Assembly (NCBI GenBank): GCA_964414785.1
Contig: CAYPXZ010000018.1
Coordinates: forward strand, 1-64,000
Source: Palsa-1447 sp964414785
GTDB lineage: Bacteria; Verrucomicrobiota; Verrucomicrobiia; Opitutales; Opitutaceae
Reading direction: 5' to 3'
DNA: 64,000 nucleotides
How positions within the stretch are numbered: position 1 is the first letter of the stretch; each line of letters begins with the position of its first letter. The position numbers and the translations under genes were made by a program. This document shows, one piece after another, positions 54,178-63,375 of this stretch. The notes beneath the pieces are model-generated. The model saw nothing but the letters and a program-made list of their open reading frames with translations, ran no database searches and had not been told where the DNA came from.

Positions 54178-54969
54178 ATGCCCGAACCCATCCTCCAGCT
54201 CGACAAGGTGACGATACGCTTCGGCGGCCTGACCGCCGTCAGCGCCCTCGACCTCGTCGTCAACGAGGGCGACCTGGTCGGCCTCATTGGGCCTAACGGC
54301 GCCGGGAAGACGACCGTCTTCAATCTGGTGACCTGCGTCTACTCGCCGTCGAGCGGGGGCGTCCGCTCGGGCGGCGCCGACCTGACCCGGCTCAAGGTGA
54401 ACGAGGTCGTCGAGGCCGGGATAGCCCGGACCTTCCAGAACATTCGGCTCTTCAAGAGCCTGTCGGTCTTCGACAACGTCCGGGTCGCCTGCAACCTCCA
54501 CCGCACGACCGGGGTCCTTCAGACGCTCGTGCGGATGCGGGCTTACCACAGCGACGAGGAGGCGATTCGCCGCAGGGTCGAGGAGCTCCTCGAGCTCTTT
54601 CACCTGAGCAAGTACAGGGACGCCCCGGCGACAAGCCTGCCCTACGGGGAGCAGCGCCGCCTCGAGATCGTCAGGTGCCTCGCCACGCAGCCTAGGCTCC
54701 TTCTGCTCGACGAGCCCGCGGCCGGCATGAATCCCTCGGAGAAGGTCGGCCTCATGGCCCTGATCAAGCGGATCCACAGGGAATTCCGCCTGTCGATCCT
54801 GCTCGTCGAGCATTCGATGCAGGTGGTCATGGGTGTGTGCCAGCGGGTGGCCGTGCTCGACTACGGCATCAAGATCGCTGAGGGGACACCCGCGGAGATC
54901 CAGAGCGACCCGAAGGTGATCGAGGCGTACCTGGGCGAGCCCCACGAGAAGGGTTTCTCCCACCACTAG
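54178..54969 (+). CDS. livG: Branched-chain amino-acid ABC transporter ATPase LivG
   Basis: ABC ATPase of 263 aa. Walker A GPNGAGKTT (residues 38-46), signature SLPYGEQRRLEIVRCLAT (LSGGQ-type, reading YGEQR), Walker B LLLLDEPAAGMNPSE and the switch His in LLVEHSMQVV are present. LivG is marked by the DLTRLKVNEVVEAGIARTFQNIRLF segment. It sits 4 bp after livM and 3 bp before livF. Confidence 0.95.
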   Translation: MPEPILQLDKVTIRFGGLTAVSALDLVVNEGDLVGLIGPNGAGKTTVFNLVTCVYSPSSGGVRSGGADLTRLKVNEVVEAGIARTFQNIRLFKSLSVFDNVRVACNLHRTTGVLQTLVRMRAYHSDEEAIRRRVEELLELFHLSKYRDAPATSLPYGEQRRLEIVRCLATQPRLLLLDEPAAGMNPSEKVGLMALIKRIHREFRLSILLVEHSMQVVMGVCQRVAVLDYGIKIAEGTPAEIQSDPKVIEAYLGEPHEKGFSHH

Positions 54970-54972
54970 CCC

Positions 54973-55680
54973 ATGCTCGAAGTCTCCGACCTCTCCGTCT
55001 CCTACGGCGCCATCGTGGCGCTGCATGAATTCTGCCTGAAGGTGGACAAGGGGGACATCGTCACCCTGATCGGCGGCAACGGCGCCGGGAAGACGACGGC
55101 CCTTAGGACCATCTCCGGCCTCCTGCGGCCGACCGGCGGGAAGGTGACGTTCCTCGGTGAGGACATCACGCGCACCCCGGCCCACAGGATCGTCGCCCGG
55201 GGCCTGTGCCACGTGCCCGAGGGGAGGATGATCTTCGCGAACCTCACCGTGGACGAGAACCTCTCGATGGGGGCCTACCTTCAGACGGACAAGGAGGCCA
55301 TCGCCAGGAACCGCGACTACGTGTTCAGCATCTTCTCCCGGCTAAAGGAGCGGCTCAGGCAGACGGCGGGGACCCTCTCCGGGGGGGAGCAGCAGATGCT
55401 GGCGATCGGCCGGGCGCTCATGGGGGAGCCGAAGTTCCTGATGCTCGACGAGCCCTCCCTCGGCATCGCGCCCCGCCTGGTCAGCACGATCTTCGAGCGC
55501 ATCATCGAGATCAACAGGGACCGGGGCATCGCGGTCCTGCTCGTCGAGCAGAACGCGAACCTGGCCCTCGAGATCAGCCGCTACGCCTACGTCCTGGAGA
55601 CCGGGAGAGTCACCATGGAGGGGCCGAGCCCCGACCTCAGGAAGCATCCCCAGCTCAAGGCCGCCTACCTCGGCGGCTAG
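54973..55680 (+). CDS. livF: Branched-chain amino-acid ABC transporter ATPase LivF
   Basis: ABC ATPase of 235 aa. Walker A GGNGAGKTT, signature TLSGGEQQMLAIGRALM, Walker B FLMLDEPSLGIAPRLV and LLVEQNANLALEI are all present. Its GLCHVPEGRMIFANLTVDENL region is characteristic of LivF. It is the last liv gene, 7 bp from the convergent VOC gene, with no obvious terminator between them. Confidence 0.95.
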   Translation: MLEVSDLSVSYGAIVALHEFCLKVDKGDIVTLIGGNGAGKTTALRTISGLLRPTGGKVTFLGEDITRTPAHRIVARGLCHVPEGRMIFANLTVDENLSMGAYLQTDKEAIARNRDYVFSIFSRLKERLRQTAGTLSGGEQQMLAIGRALMGEPKFLMLDEPSLGIAPRLVSTIFERIIEINRDRGIAVLLVEQNANLALEISRYAYVLETGRVTMEGPSPDLRKHPQLKAAYLGG

Positions 55681-55687
55681 GCATCCT

Positions 55688-56197
55688 TCAGCTCGAGCCG
55701 GCCTCGGCGAGGAGGCCGTCCAGGTCAAGCCGCCGGGTGTACATGGCGAGCTTCCCGTCCGCTCCGATTGGCCACTGCTCGCGCGGCCGGTCCCAGTACA
55801 ATTCGACGCCGTTGCCGTCGGGATCCCTCAGATACAGGGCCTCGCTCACGCCGTGGTCCGAGGCGCCGTCGAGCGGCACCTTCGCCGCCACGAGCCTGAC
55901 AAGGGCGTCGGCGAGCGCCGAGCGGGTAGGATAAAGGATCGCGACATGGTAGAGGCCCGTCGAGCCCGCCGGCGGGGGCGAGCCCCCGGCGCTCTCCCAG
56001 GTGTTCAGGCCGATGTGGTGGTGGTAGCCGCCGGCCGAGACGAATGCGGCCCCGGCGCCGAACCGCTGCATCAGCTCGAAGCCGAGGACGCCGCAGTAGA
56101 ATCCGAGCGAGCGCTCGATGTCCGCGACCTTCAGGTGGACGTGGCCAATTCTGATCTCCGGGTGGATCGGGCGCGAGGGCAGGGGGTCGGCGGGCAT
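55688..56197 (-). CDS. VOC-family (glyoxalase/dioxygenase fold) protein
   Basis: A 169-aa metal-binding vicinal-oxygen-chelate protein. The pattern IGHVHLKVADIERSLGFYCG, GYHHHIGLNTWES and EALYLRDPDGNGVELYWDRP matches the catechol-2,3-dioxygenase-like branch (CatE), where the two His and one Glu bind metal. A single VOC module pair is visible. The start at 56197 fits; longer upstream frames have no family sequence. It diverges from htpG. Confidence 0.85.
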   Translation of the reverse strand: MPADPLPSRPIHPEIRIGHVHLKVADIERSLGFYCGVLGFELMQRFGAGAAFVSAGGYHHHIGLNTWESAGGSPPPAGSTGLYHVAILYPTRSALADALVRLVAAKVPLDGASDHGVSEALYLRDPDGNGVELYWDRPREQWPIGADGKLAMYTRRLDLDGLLAEAGSS

Positions 56198-56267
56198 GGG
56201 GGAGCGGGCAGCATACCCAGTTATTCGCCATGTACAACATTGGCCCAGGGGCCCCTCCCCTGCGGCG

Positions 56268-56295
56268 TTGATTTTTCCAAGGAGCGGCATAGGTT
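56268..56295 (+). promoter_or_regulatory. Candidate promoter of htpG
   Basis: TTGATT (56268-56273), 16 bp, TAGGTT (56290-56295), ending 23 bp before the htpG ATG. The match is moderate. No CIRCE element or sigma32-like boxes were seen. Confidence 0.3.
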
Positions 56296-56318
56296 CTCCC
56301 CTCCCTTTCATCATACCC

Positions 56319-58160
56319 ATGTCCACCGCAACGCCACAGACCTTCGAATTCCAAGCCGAGATCAAGCAGCTTCTCGATATCGTGATCCACTCCCTCTACA
56401 CGGAGAAGGAGATCTTCGTGAGGGAGCTGGTGTCCAACGCCTCCGACGCCCTGGAGAAGCAGCGGCACCTCCAGCTGACCGAGAAGGGGATCTTCGACGA
56501 CAAGCTTGAGCTCGAGATCAACATCACGACCGACGACAAGGCCAAGACGTTCACCATCCAGGACTTCGGCATCGGCATGACCCAGGCCGAGCTTGTCGAA
56601 AACCTGGGCACGATCGCCCACTCGGGCTCGAAGGCGTTCGTCAAGGCGCTCGGCGAGGGCGACCAGAAGGCCGCGGGGCTCATAGGCCAGTTCGGCGTCG
56701 GGTTCTACTCGGCGTTCATGGTGGCGAAGTCGGTCAAGGTCTACACCCACTCCTGGCGCGAGTCGGAGGGCGGCCTGCTCTGGACGAGCGACGGGGCCGG
56801 AAGTTATGCGATCGAGGAGAGCTCGGGGGAGCGCAGGGGGTGCAAGATCGTCGTCGAGCTCAAGGACGAGTGCTCCGAGTTCAGCCAGGAATGGCGCGTG
56901 AAGGAGATCATCGAGCGCTACAGCGCGTTCGTCTCGTTCCCGATCAACCTCAACGGCAAGCGCATCAACACGGTCCAGGCCCTCTGGCTCAGGAGCAAGA
57001 ACGAGATCAAGGAGGAGGAGTACGACGAGTTCTTCAAGTTCCAGGCGCACGACTCGGAGAAGCCGCGCCTGAGGCTGCACTTTAGCGCCGACGCGCCCAT
57101 CACGATAAACGCCCTCCTGTTCGTCCCGAAGGACAACGCGGAAAAGATGGGGCTCTCGCGGCTCGAGCCCGCGGTGGCGCTTTACTGCCGGAAGGTCTTG
57201 ATCGATTCACGCCCGAAGGACCTCCTGCCGGAGTGGCTGCGCTTCGTTAAGGGCGTGGTCGACAGCGAGGACCTGCCCCTGAACATCTCGCGGGAGACGA
57301 TGCAGGACCGCTCGCTTGTCGAGAAGCTGAACCGGGTCATCACCAAGCGTTTCCTCAAGTTCCTCGACGAGGAGTCCAAGAGCAGGCCCGATTCCTACGC
57401 CGAGTTCTACAGGGAGTTCGGGGTGTTCCTCAAGGAGGGGGCGGCCCTCGACTTCGCCAACAAGGACGCGATCACGAAGCTCCTCAGGTTCGAGTCCTCG
57501 CTGACCGAAAAGGGCAAGACGACCTCGTTCGCGGACTACGTCTCGCGGATGGGGACCGACCAGAAGGAGATCTATTACCTCGTCGGCCCGAGCAGGGATG
57601 CGATCGAGGCCGGACCCTACCTGGAGGGCTTCAAGGCCCGCAACCTCGAGGTGCTGTTCTGCTACGAGACGGTCGACGAGTACGTGATGAACAACGTCCG
57701 GGAATTCGACGGGAAGAAGATCACCGCGGCAGACCACGCCGACGTAAAGCTCTCGGAGCAGCCCAGGGCCGAGGGTTCCCTCGGCGAGGAGGAGGTAAAG
57801 GCGCTCGTGGGGTGGCTCACGCAGTCGCTCGGCGAGCGCGTGGCCGAGGTGAAGGCGAGCGACCGGCTGGTCGACTCCCCCGCCCTTGCGCTCAACGCCG
57901 ACAAGTTCACCTCGCCGCACATGCGCCGGCTCATGAAGGCCATGAACAAGGACGGGGCGCAGTCGCCGCTTCGCGTGAACCTGGAGATCAACCCCCACCA
58001 CGCCGTGATCAAGCGCCTGAACGAGCTGCGGTCCTCGGCCCCGGAGAAGGGCAAGCTGGTCGCGGAGCAGATCCTCGACAACGCCCTCATTTCGGCGGGT
58101 CTCCTCGACGACGCCTCCGGGATGGTCAAGCGCCTGTACAAGATACTCGAGTCCGTCTGA
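56319..58160 (+). CDS. htpG: Molecular chaperone HtpG (Hsp90)
   Basis: Bacterial Hsp90, 613 aa. The N-terminal ATPase has EIFVRELVSNASDALEKQR, QDFGIGMTQAELVENLGTIA, SGSKAFVK and GQFGVGFYSAFMVAKSV. The middle domain includes VKGVVDSEDLPLNISRETMQ, and the dimerisation domain ends at SGMVKRLYKILESV. ATG 56319 matches the family N-terminus (TFEFQAEIKQLLDIVIHSLY). It follows a divergent promoter region. Confidence 0.98.
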   Translation: MSTATPQTFEFQAEIKQLLDIVIHSLYTEKEIFVRELVSNASDALEKQRHLQLTEKGIFDDKLELEINITTDDKAKTFTIQDFGIGMTQAELVENLGTIAHSGSKAFVKALGEGDQKAAGLIGQFGVGFYSAFMVAKSVKVYTHSWRESEGGLLWTSDGAGSYAIEESSGERRGCKIVVELKDECSEFSQEWRVKEIIERYSAFVSFPINLNGKRINTVQALWLRSKNEIKEEEYDEFFKFQAHDSEKPRLRLHFSADAPITINALLFVPKDNAEKMGLSRLEPAVALYCRKVLIDSRPKDLLPEWLRFVKGVVDSEDLPLNISRETMQDRSLVEKLNRVITKRFLKFLDEESKSRPDSYAEFYREFGVFLKEGAALDFANKDAITKLLRFESSLTEKGKTTSFADYVSRMGTDQKEIYYLVGPSRDAIEAGPYLEGFKARNLEVLFCYETVDEYVMNNVREFDGKKITAADHADVKLSEQPRAEGSLGEEEVKALVGWLTQSLGERVAEVKASDRLVDSPALALNADKFTSPHMRRLMKAMNKDGAQSPLRVNLEINPHHAVIKRLNELRSSAPEKGKLVAEQILDNALISAGLLDDASGMVKRLYKILESV

Positions 58161-58263
58161 CGCGCGAGAGGCGGGGGCGACCGGCCAAGGTAACAGGCCT
58201 TATAAGCCCCAGAGCTAGTAGGCAATCCCGCGCAAATCTCTTTGCCGCCGGGCCAGGGGAGGG

Positions 58264-61200
58264 ATGACGATCCGCCCAACTTCCGCCCGACACATGAAGA
58301 GACTCGCGCTATCCCTGGCGCTGCTCGCGCTCTTTGCCACCCCGCTCCTCTCCGAGGAAGCCGGGGACGACACCCGCCTGCTGCGCTTCCCCACCACCAA
58401 CGGCCGGCAGGTCGTTTTCTCCTACGCCGACCAGCTCTACACGGTCGGGACCGGCGGCGGGACCGCACGGCGACTTACCAATGGACCCGGCTTCGCCGTC
58501 TTCCCCAGGTTCTCGCCGGACGGCACCCAGCTTGCGTTCACGGCGCAGTATGACGGCAACACCGAAGTCTACCTCATGCCGGCCGACGGGGGGGTTCCGA
58601 AGAGGCTCACCTACACGGCGACCCTCGAGCGCGACGACCTGGGAGACCGGATGGGACCCAACAACATCGTCATGGCTTGGAAGAACAGGTCCCCGCAGGT
58701 CGTCTTCCGCTCGAGGATGCACTCCTACGATCCGTTCAATGGGCAGCTCTTCACGGTCGGCGCGGACGCCGACCTGCCCAAGGTCCTGCCGGTGCCCCGG
58801 GGCGGTTTCGCTTCCTTCTCTCCCGACGACACCAGGATGGCCTACAACCGGATCTTCCGCGAGTTCAGGACGTGGAAGGACTACCGAGGGGGGATGGCCG
58901 ACGACATCTGGATCTTCGACTTCAAGAGCGGCGCGATCGAGAACATCACGGACAACCCCGCCCTGGACATCATCCCCATGTGGGCGCCCAACAACCGGAT
59001 CTACTTCCTTTCGGACAGGGCCTCGGACGGCGCCAAGCGTCTGAACCTCTACAGCTACGACCTGGGCACCAAGGCGACCGCACAGCACACCCATTTCAAG
59101 GACTTCGACATCAAGTTCCCCTCTATCGGAGGGGGGGTGATCGTCTTCGAGGAGGCGGGCTACATCTGGGCCTTTGACATCGCCTCCGGCTGCGCCAAGC
59201 GCCTGCAGATCTCCGTGAGGGATGACTCCGTCACCTCGCGCCCGGCCCTCATCAACGTCTCGGCATTCGTCGCCGGAACCGGCCCTTCGCCCGACGGCAA
59301 GCGCCTGGTTGTCAATGCCCGCGGCAACACGTTCACCGTCCCGGCGAAGGACGGGGCAATCCGCAACCTTGGAGCCAGGTCCGGCGTGCACGAGCGCGAC
59401 GCCGTGTGGTCGCCCGATGGCCGGTCCATCGCCTACGTCTCCGACGAGTCGGGCGAGAACGAGCTCTATGTGAGGCCCCAGGACGGCTCCGGGGCCCCGG
59501 TCCAGGTCACCAAGGGCGCGGATACCTACTACTACGGGCCCAAGTGGTCCCCGGACAGCAAGCTGCTCCTATGGTCCGACCGCCTCCAGCGCCTGCGCAC
59601 GGTCTCCGTCGAGACGTGCGCAGTGACCCTGGTCGACACCGCCACGGCGTTCGAGATCCGCCAGTACGCGTGGTCGCCCGACAGCCAGTGGATCGCATGG
59701 AGCCGGCCGGAGGACGAGTCGCTGCAGAAGGTCTGGCTCTATTCGGTCAAGGACGGCCGCAAGTTCGCGGCGACGGACGGTTGGTACGAGGCCGGCGGGC
59801 CCAGCTTCAGCGACGACGGAAAGTTCCTGGTCCTCTCCTCGGGCCGCGACTTCAAGCCCACGCTAAGCGACATCGAGATGGAGCATGTCTACACGAACAT
59901 CGAGCGCGTCTACCTCCTCGCCCTGGCCAAGGAGACCGAGTCTCCGCTCAGGCCAAAGAGCGACGAGGTGGCGATCGCGCCCGCGGCGCCCCTGGCCGGC
60001 GACAAGGCTGTGGAGGGAACGGACCCGAAGAAGGACGCCGCCCCCAAGCCGGTCTCGGTAAAGGTCGACGAGGACGGCATCAGGGACCGCCTGATAGGCC
60101 TGCCCGTCCGGGCCGCAAACTACGACACCCTCACGGCCGTGGCCGACAAGGTCTATTACCTTCGAAGCGCCACCGAGGCCCTGAGCGAGGACGAGGACGC
60201 GCCCCCTCCCGCAAAAACCCTTCTTGTCTACGACTTGAAGGAGCTCAAGGAAACCGAGCTCGGGGACGTCCAGGCCTACGAGGTGAGCCGAGACGGCAAG
60301 AAGATGCTCGTGGAGATCGCCAAGGACTACGCCGTCATCGACCTGCCGACCGCCAAGATCGAGGTGAAGGACAAGGTCCCCTTGGGCGGGCTCGAGATGG
60401 TGGTCGACCGGCACGCCGAGTGGACGCAGATCTTCAACGAGTCCTGGCGCCAGATGCGCGACTATTTCTATTCGCCGACCATGAACGGCGTGGACTGGCC
60501 CGCGGCGCGGGCAAAGTACGCGGCCCTCCTGCCCTATGCGCAGACCCGCTACGACCTGACCTACCTTCTCGGCGAAATGATAGGCGAGATCCACAACAGC
60601 CACACCTACGTCGGGGATGGCGACCGGCCGCTTGCGCCGCGGATAAAGACCGGGCTTCTGGGAGCGGAGCTCTCCCGCGACCCCAAGAGCCGCGCCTACA
60701 GGGTGGACAGGATCCTCCGGGGAGAGAACTGGGTCGGCGCCGAGCGCTCACCCCTCACCGAGATGGGAGTCAACGTGGTCGAGGGCGACTACATCCTGGC
60801 GGTCGACGGAGCGCCCACGCGCGACCTGCCCAACATCTACGCTTCCCTCGTCGGCAAGGCCGGCAAGCAGGTGGTGCTCAGGGTCAACTCCAAGCCGAGC
60901 GAGGAGGGGGCGCGCAGCGTCACGGTCGTGCCGACGGGCGACGAGGCGCCCCTTTACTACCGCGCCTGGGTCCGTCACAACACAGACTACGTCGCCGAGC
61001 GCACGGGCGGGAAGGTCGGCTACCTTCACATCCCCGACATGGGGGTCCAGGGCCTGGACGAATTCTCGAAGCACTTCTACCCCCAGCTCCGCAAGAAGGC
61101 CCTCATCATCGACGAGCGGGGCAACGGCGGCGGCAGTGTGTCGCCAATGGTGATCGAGAGGCTCTCGCGGGAGCTGGCGTTCTTCGAGAAGGCCCGAAAC

Positions 61201-61614
61201 GCCACCCCGCACACCGATCCCGTGGACATGCATCTCGGGCCAAAGGTCGTCCTCATGGACGAGTTCTCGGCCTCCGACGGCGACGTGTTCGCCTACCGCT
61301 TCAAGGCGGCGGGCCTTGGCAAGCTGATCGGCAAGCGCAGTTGGGGCGGGGTTATCGGCATTCGCGAGGGGCTTCCCTTCGTCGACGGCGGCTTCCTCTT
61401 CAAGCCCGAGTTCGCCCCGTACTCGAAGGACGCGAAGGACTGGATGATCGAGGGGCACGGCGTCGATCCCGACATCGTCGTGGACAACGACCCGTCGAAG
61501 GAATTCTCGGGGACTGACCAGCAGCTGGACCGCGCGATCGACGAGGTCCTGCAGGAGCTCAAGGCGGGGCCAAAGGATGTTCCGGCACCTCCCCCCTTCC
61601 CGGACCGATCCTGA
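58264..61614 (+). CDS. Tricorn-like S41 serine protease
   Basis: A 1116-aa exported peptidase. A signal peptide lies near the start (KRLALSLALLALFATPLLS). The N-terminal half has TolB/tricorn-type beta-propeller repeats (FPRFSPDGTQLAFTAQYDGN, ASFSPDDTRMAYNRI, DAVWSPDGRSIAYVSDESGEN, YYYGPKWSPDSKLLLW). A PDZ-like segment (GDYILAVDGAPTRDL) and the S41 active-site region DERGNGGGSVSPM and LMDEFSASDGDVFAYRFKAAG (nucleophile Ser in SASDGD) follow. It degrades peptides. Start 58264 is used; ATG 58294 is also plausible. Confidence 0.92.
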   Translation: MTIRPTSARHMKRLALSLALLALFATPLLSEEAGDDTRLLRFPTTNGRQVVFSYADQLYTVGTGGGTARRLTNGPGFAVFPRFSPDGTQLAFTAQYDGNTEVYLMPADGGVPKRLTYTATLERDDLGDRMGPNNIVMAWKNRSPQVVFRSRMHSYDPFNGQLFTVGADADLPKVLPVPRGGFASFSPDDTRMAYNRIFREFRTWKDYRGGMADDIWIFDFKSGAIENITDNPALDIIPMWAPNNRIYFLSDRASDGAKRLNLYSYDLGTKATAQHTHFKDFDIKFPSIGGGVIVFEEAGYIWAFDIASGCAKRLQISVRDDSVTSRPALINVSAFVAGTGPSPDGKRLVVNARGNTFTVPAKDGAIRNLGARSGVHERDAVWSPDGRSIAYVSDESGENELYVRPQDGSGAPVQVTKGADTYYYGPKWSPDSKLLLWSDRLQRLRTVSVETCAVTLVDTATAFEIRQYAWSPDSQWIAWSRPEDESLQKVWLYSVKDGRKFAATDGWYEAGGPSFSDDGKFLVLSSGRDFKPTLSDIEMEHVYTNIERVYLLALAKETESPLRPKSDEVAIAPAAPLAGDKAVEGTDPKKDAAPKPVSVKVDEDGIRDRLIGLPVRAANYDTLTAVADKVYYLRSATEALSEDEDAPPPAKTLLVYDLKELKETELGDVQAYEVSRDGKKMLVEIAKDYAVIDLPTAKIEVKDKVPLGGLEMVVDRHAEWTQIFNESWRQMRDYFYSPTMNGVDWPAARAKYAALLPYAQTRYDLTYLLGEMIGEIHNSHTYVGDGDRPLAPRIKTGLLGAELSRDPKSRAYRVDRILRGENWVGAERSPLTEMGVNVVEGDYILAVDGAPTRDLPNIYASLVGKAGKQVVLRVNSKPSEEGARSVTVVPTGDEAPLYYRAWVRHNTDYVAERTGGKVGYLHIPDMGVQGLDEFSKHFYPQLRKKALIIDERGNGGGSVSPMVIERLSRELAFFEKARNATPHTDPVDMHLGPKVVLMDEFSASDGDVFAYRFKAAGLGKLIGKRSWGGVIGIREGLPFVDGGFLFKPEFAPYSKDAKDWMIEGHGVDPDIVVDNDPSKEFSGTDQQLDRAIDEVLQELKAGPKDVPAPPPFPDRS

Positions 61615-61628
61615 AGTCACCCGGCCGC

Positions 61629-62600
61629 TCAGAGAGCAACCGGCCTGCGGGCCACGGCCGCCCGGATACCCTCGGCGGGGTCGACGACGAGCACCGACTC
61701 CCGCACGCCCGGCCCAAGCGCTCCCCGCAGTTGGGACCGGACCAGGGCGCCGCGGATGCGGCGCTCGACGGCGTTTCGCATCGGGCGCGCCCCGAGGCGC
61801 CGGTGCCAACCCTCGCTCAGTAGCCGCCGGCAGACGTCCTCCTCTGCCCTGACCTCGTGCGGGTGCCCGAACTTCTCCGCGAGCACCGACGACTGGAAGG
61901 CGGTCTCCTGCTCGAGCATCTGCCTGCAGATTCGCAGCTGGACGTCGCGCGCCAGGTGCCCGAACACCAGGACCGAGGTGAACCTCGCGAACACCTCCGG
62001 CCGGAAATGAGCGGCGGCCTCCTGCTCCACGAACCGGCGCACCGAGGCACGGGCCAGTCCCTCCATCTCGATCACGCCCGTGGATCCCACGTTCGAGGTC
62101 GCGATGACGTGGATCCCCGACAGGTCGAGCGTCTCCCCGCTGGCCAGCGTGAGCGCGGCCTCCTCGATCCCGAGCAGGTAGTCCGACACGCTCGGGTGCG
62201 CCTTCTCGATCTCGTCAATAAGGAGGATGCGCCCACCGGCGCGCCTGAGCGCCGTGAGCTGCCTGCCCACCAGGCCCGGGTCCCCGGGCGAGGCGCCGAG
62301 GAGCAGGGGGACGCGCTCCGCCGACGAGAACTCAGCGGCATTTATCCTCGCGATCGCCTGCGTGCCGTAGAGGTAGGCGCTCGCCGCGGTCACCGCCTTC
62401 GTTTTCCCGGTGCCCGTCGGCCCGAGGATGAGGACGAGGCTCCGCGGCCTCCCCCGCGGCGTGTGTCCCATCTCCCCAGCCAGGAGCGCGTCGGCAAGGC
62501 CCGAGACGGCCTCCTCCTGCCCGAGGACGGCGCCGCTCAGGTGCGCGCGAAGGCCCCGCAGGACTGCGAGCCCGATCCGGTCGTTCGGTGTTTCCGGCAT
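61629..62600 (-). CDS. Stand-alone AAA+ ATPase of ClpA/B D2 type
   Basis: A 323-aa single-module AAA+ protein resembling the second ATPase of ClpB. Walker A GPTGTGKT is at 60-67, Walker B RILLIDEIEKAHPSVSD near 124-140, sensor-like VIATSNVGSTG, the arginine-finger segment HFRPEVFARF, and a C-terminal small domain (SEGWHRRLGARPMRNAVERRI). The N-domain, D1 and middle domain of ClpB are absent. The pore-loop region reads LGASPGDPG (101-109), where ClpB has APPGYVG, so the aromatic is missing. It lies 33 bp after the unknown 209-aa gene and is probably co-transcribed with it. Function unknown. Confidence 0.88.
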   Translation of the reverse strand: MPETPNDRIGLAVLRGLRAHLSGAVLGQEEAVSGLADALLAGEMGHTPRGRPRSLVLILGPTGTGKTKAVTAASAYLYGTQAIARINAAEFSSAERVPLLLGASPGDPGLVGRQLTALRRAGGRILLIDEIEKAHPSVSDYLLGIEEAALTLASGETLDLSGIHVIATSNVGSTGVIEMEGLARASVRRFVEQEAAAHFRPEVFARFTSVLVFGHLARDVQLRICRQMLEQETAFQSSVLAEKFGHPHEVRAEEDVCRRLLSEGWHRRLGARPMRNAVERRIRGALVRSQLRGALGPGVRESVLVVDPAEGIRAAVARRPVAL

Positions 62601-62633
62601 TCCCCCGCTTGTTGGCCCATGACGGGCCCCTCG

Positions 62634-63263
62634 TCAAGCGGCGGGCGTCTTGTTCTTTTCGCGGTCGGCGTAGGCGGCCCTTATGTTCGGCGCCACCGAG
62701 ACGACAAATTCCCCGGCGGCCCCGGGGGTCACGACAACGGCGTTACGTTGCCGGCGCCCCGCCAGGGCGTTCTCCCGGATGAATTCCCTAAGCGATCGGT
62801 GAAGGGCGACCGCCATGTCCCGGCGTTGAATCGGGAGCGATCCCCGCTGCAGCACGAGGAGCCCCAGGGCCCGGTACCGGCCCCTGTCCGAGGCCGTCGG
62901 ATCCGCGGCGTCGATGTCGGCCGCGTTGCGCCCGCCCGCCTCCCGGATCCTAACGAGCCAGCTCGCTCCCTGGCCCGGTGCGCCCGAGCAGCGCCGGCTC
63001 GTAAGCTTCACGCCGACTCGCGAGGCGGCCTTGAAGAGGCCGCCACGGTCACTCTCGCGGTGGACCCTGACGACGACTCCCTTCTTCTTCATCCCCTGGA
63101 CAATCTTCTGCCAGCGCACGCAGTGCACCTGCACTCCGAGGAGCGGATAGACCGGCAGCGGAAGGAAGTCGACCACGTCGGGCTCCGATAGGCCGCGGGA
63201 GGCGGCCGCGGCCGCGGACAGTCCCTTCAAGGGCGCGTCGTTCGTTTTGGTCTTGTCACTCAT
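62634..63263 (-). CDS. Protein of unknown function upstream of the AAA+ gene
   Basis: I recognise no family. The 209-aa protein has an Ala-rich N-terminus, a hydrophobic stretch DFLPLPVYPLLGVQVHCVRW (about 32-51), a basic middle (KKKGVVVRVHRESDRGG, VKLTSRRCSG), and a Lys/Arg-rich region RRDMAVALHRSLREFIREN near residue 150. There is no signal peptide or clear transmembrane segment. It is transcribed away from the AT-hook gene and precedes the AAA+ ATPase, suggesting a shared role, by adjacency only. Confidence 0.75.
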   Translation of the reverse strand: MSDKTKTNDAPLKGLSAAAAASRGLSEPDVVDFLPLPVYPLLGVQVHCVRWQKIVQGMKKKGVVVRVHRESDRGGLFKAASRVGVKLTSRRCSGAPGQGASWLVRIREAGGRNAADIDAADPTASDRGRYRALGLLVLQRGSLPIQRRDMAVALHRSLREFIRENALAGRRQRNAVVVTPGAAGEFVVSVAPNIRAAYADREKNKTPAA

Positions 63264-63375
63264 GGCGTTTTAATGGGAGTAATAATGCTATAAGGTGGTT
63301 GAAAACGAGTGAAAACTTACCTACCTTGATTAGACACGTTTAGCAAACGCTTTCTCTTCAGGTTTTCCCGTACAC
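63264..63375. promoter_or_regulatory. AT-rich divergent control region with repeats
   Basis: This 112-bp stretch is clearly AT-richer than its surroundings. TGAAAAC occurs twice, at 63300-63306 and 63310-63316, one helical turn apart. CGTTT-AGC-AAACG (63337-63349) is an inverted repeat, and TATAAG (63289-63294) is a -10-like element. This looks like a regulator-controlled divergent promoter, but no protein-binding site is proven. Confidence 0.45.
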
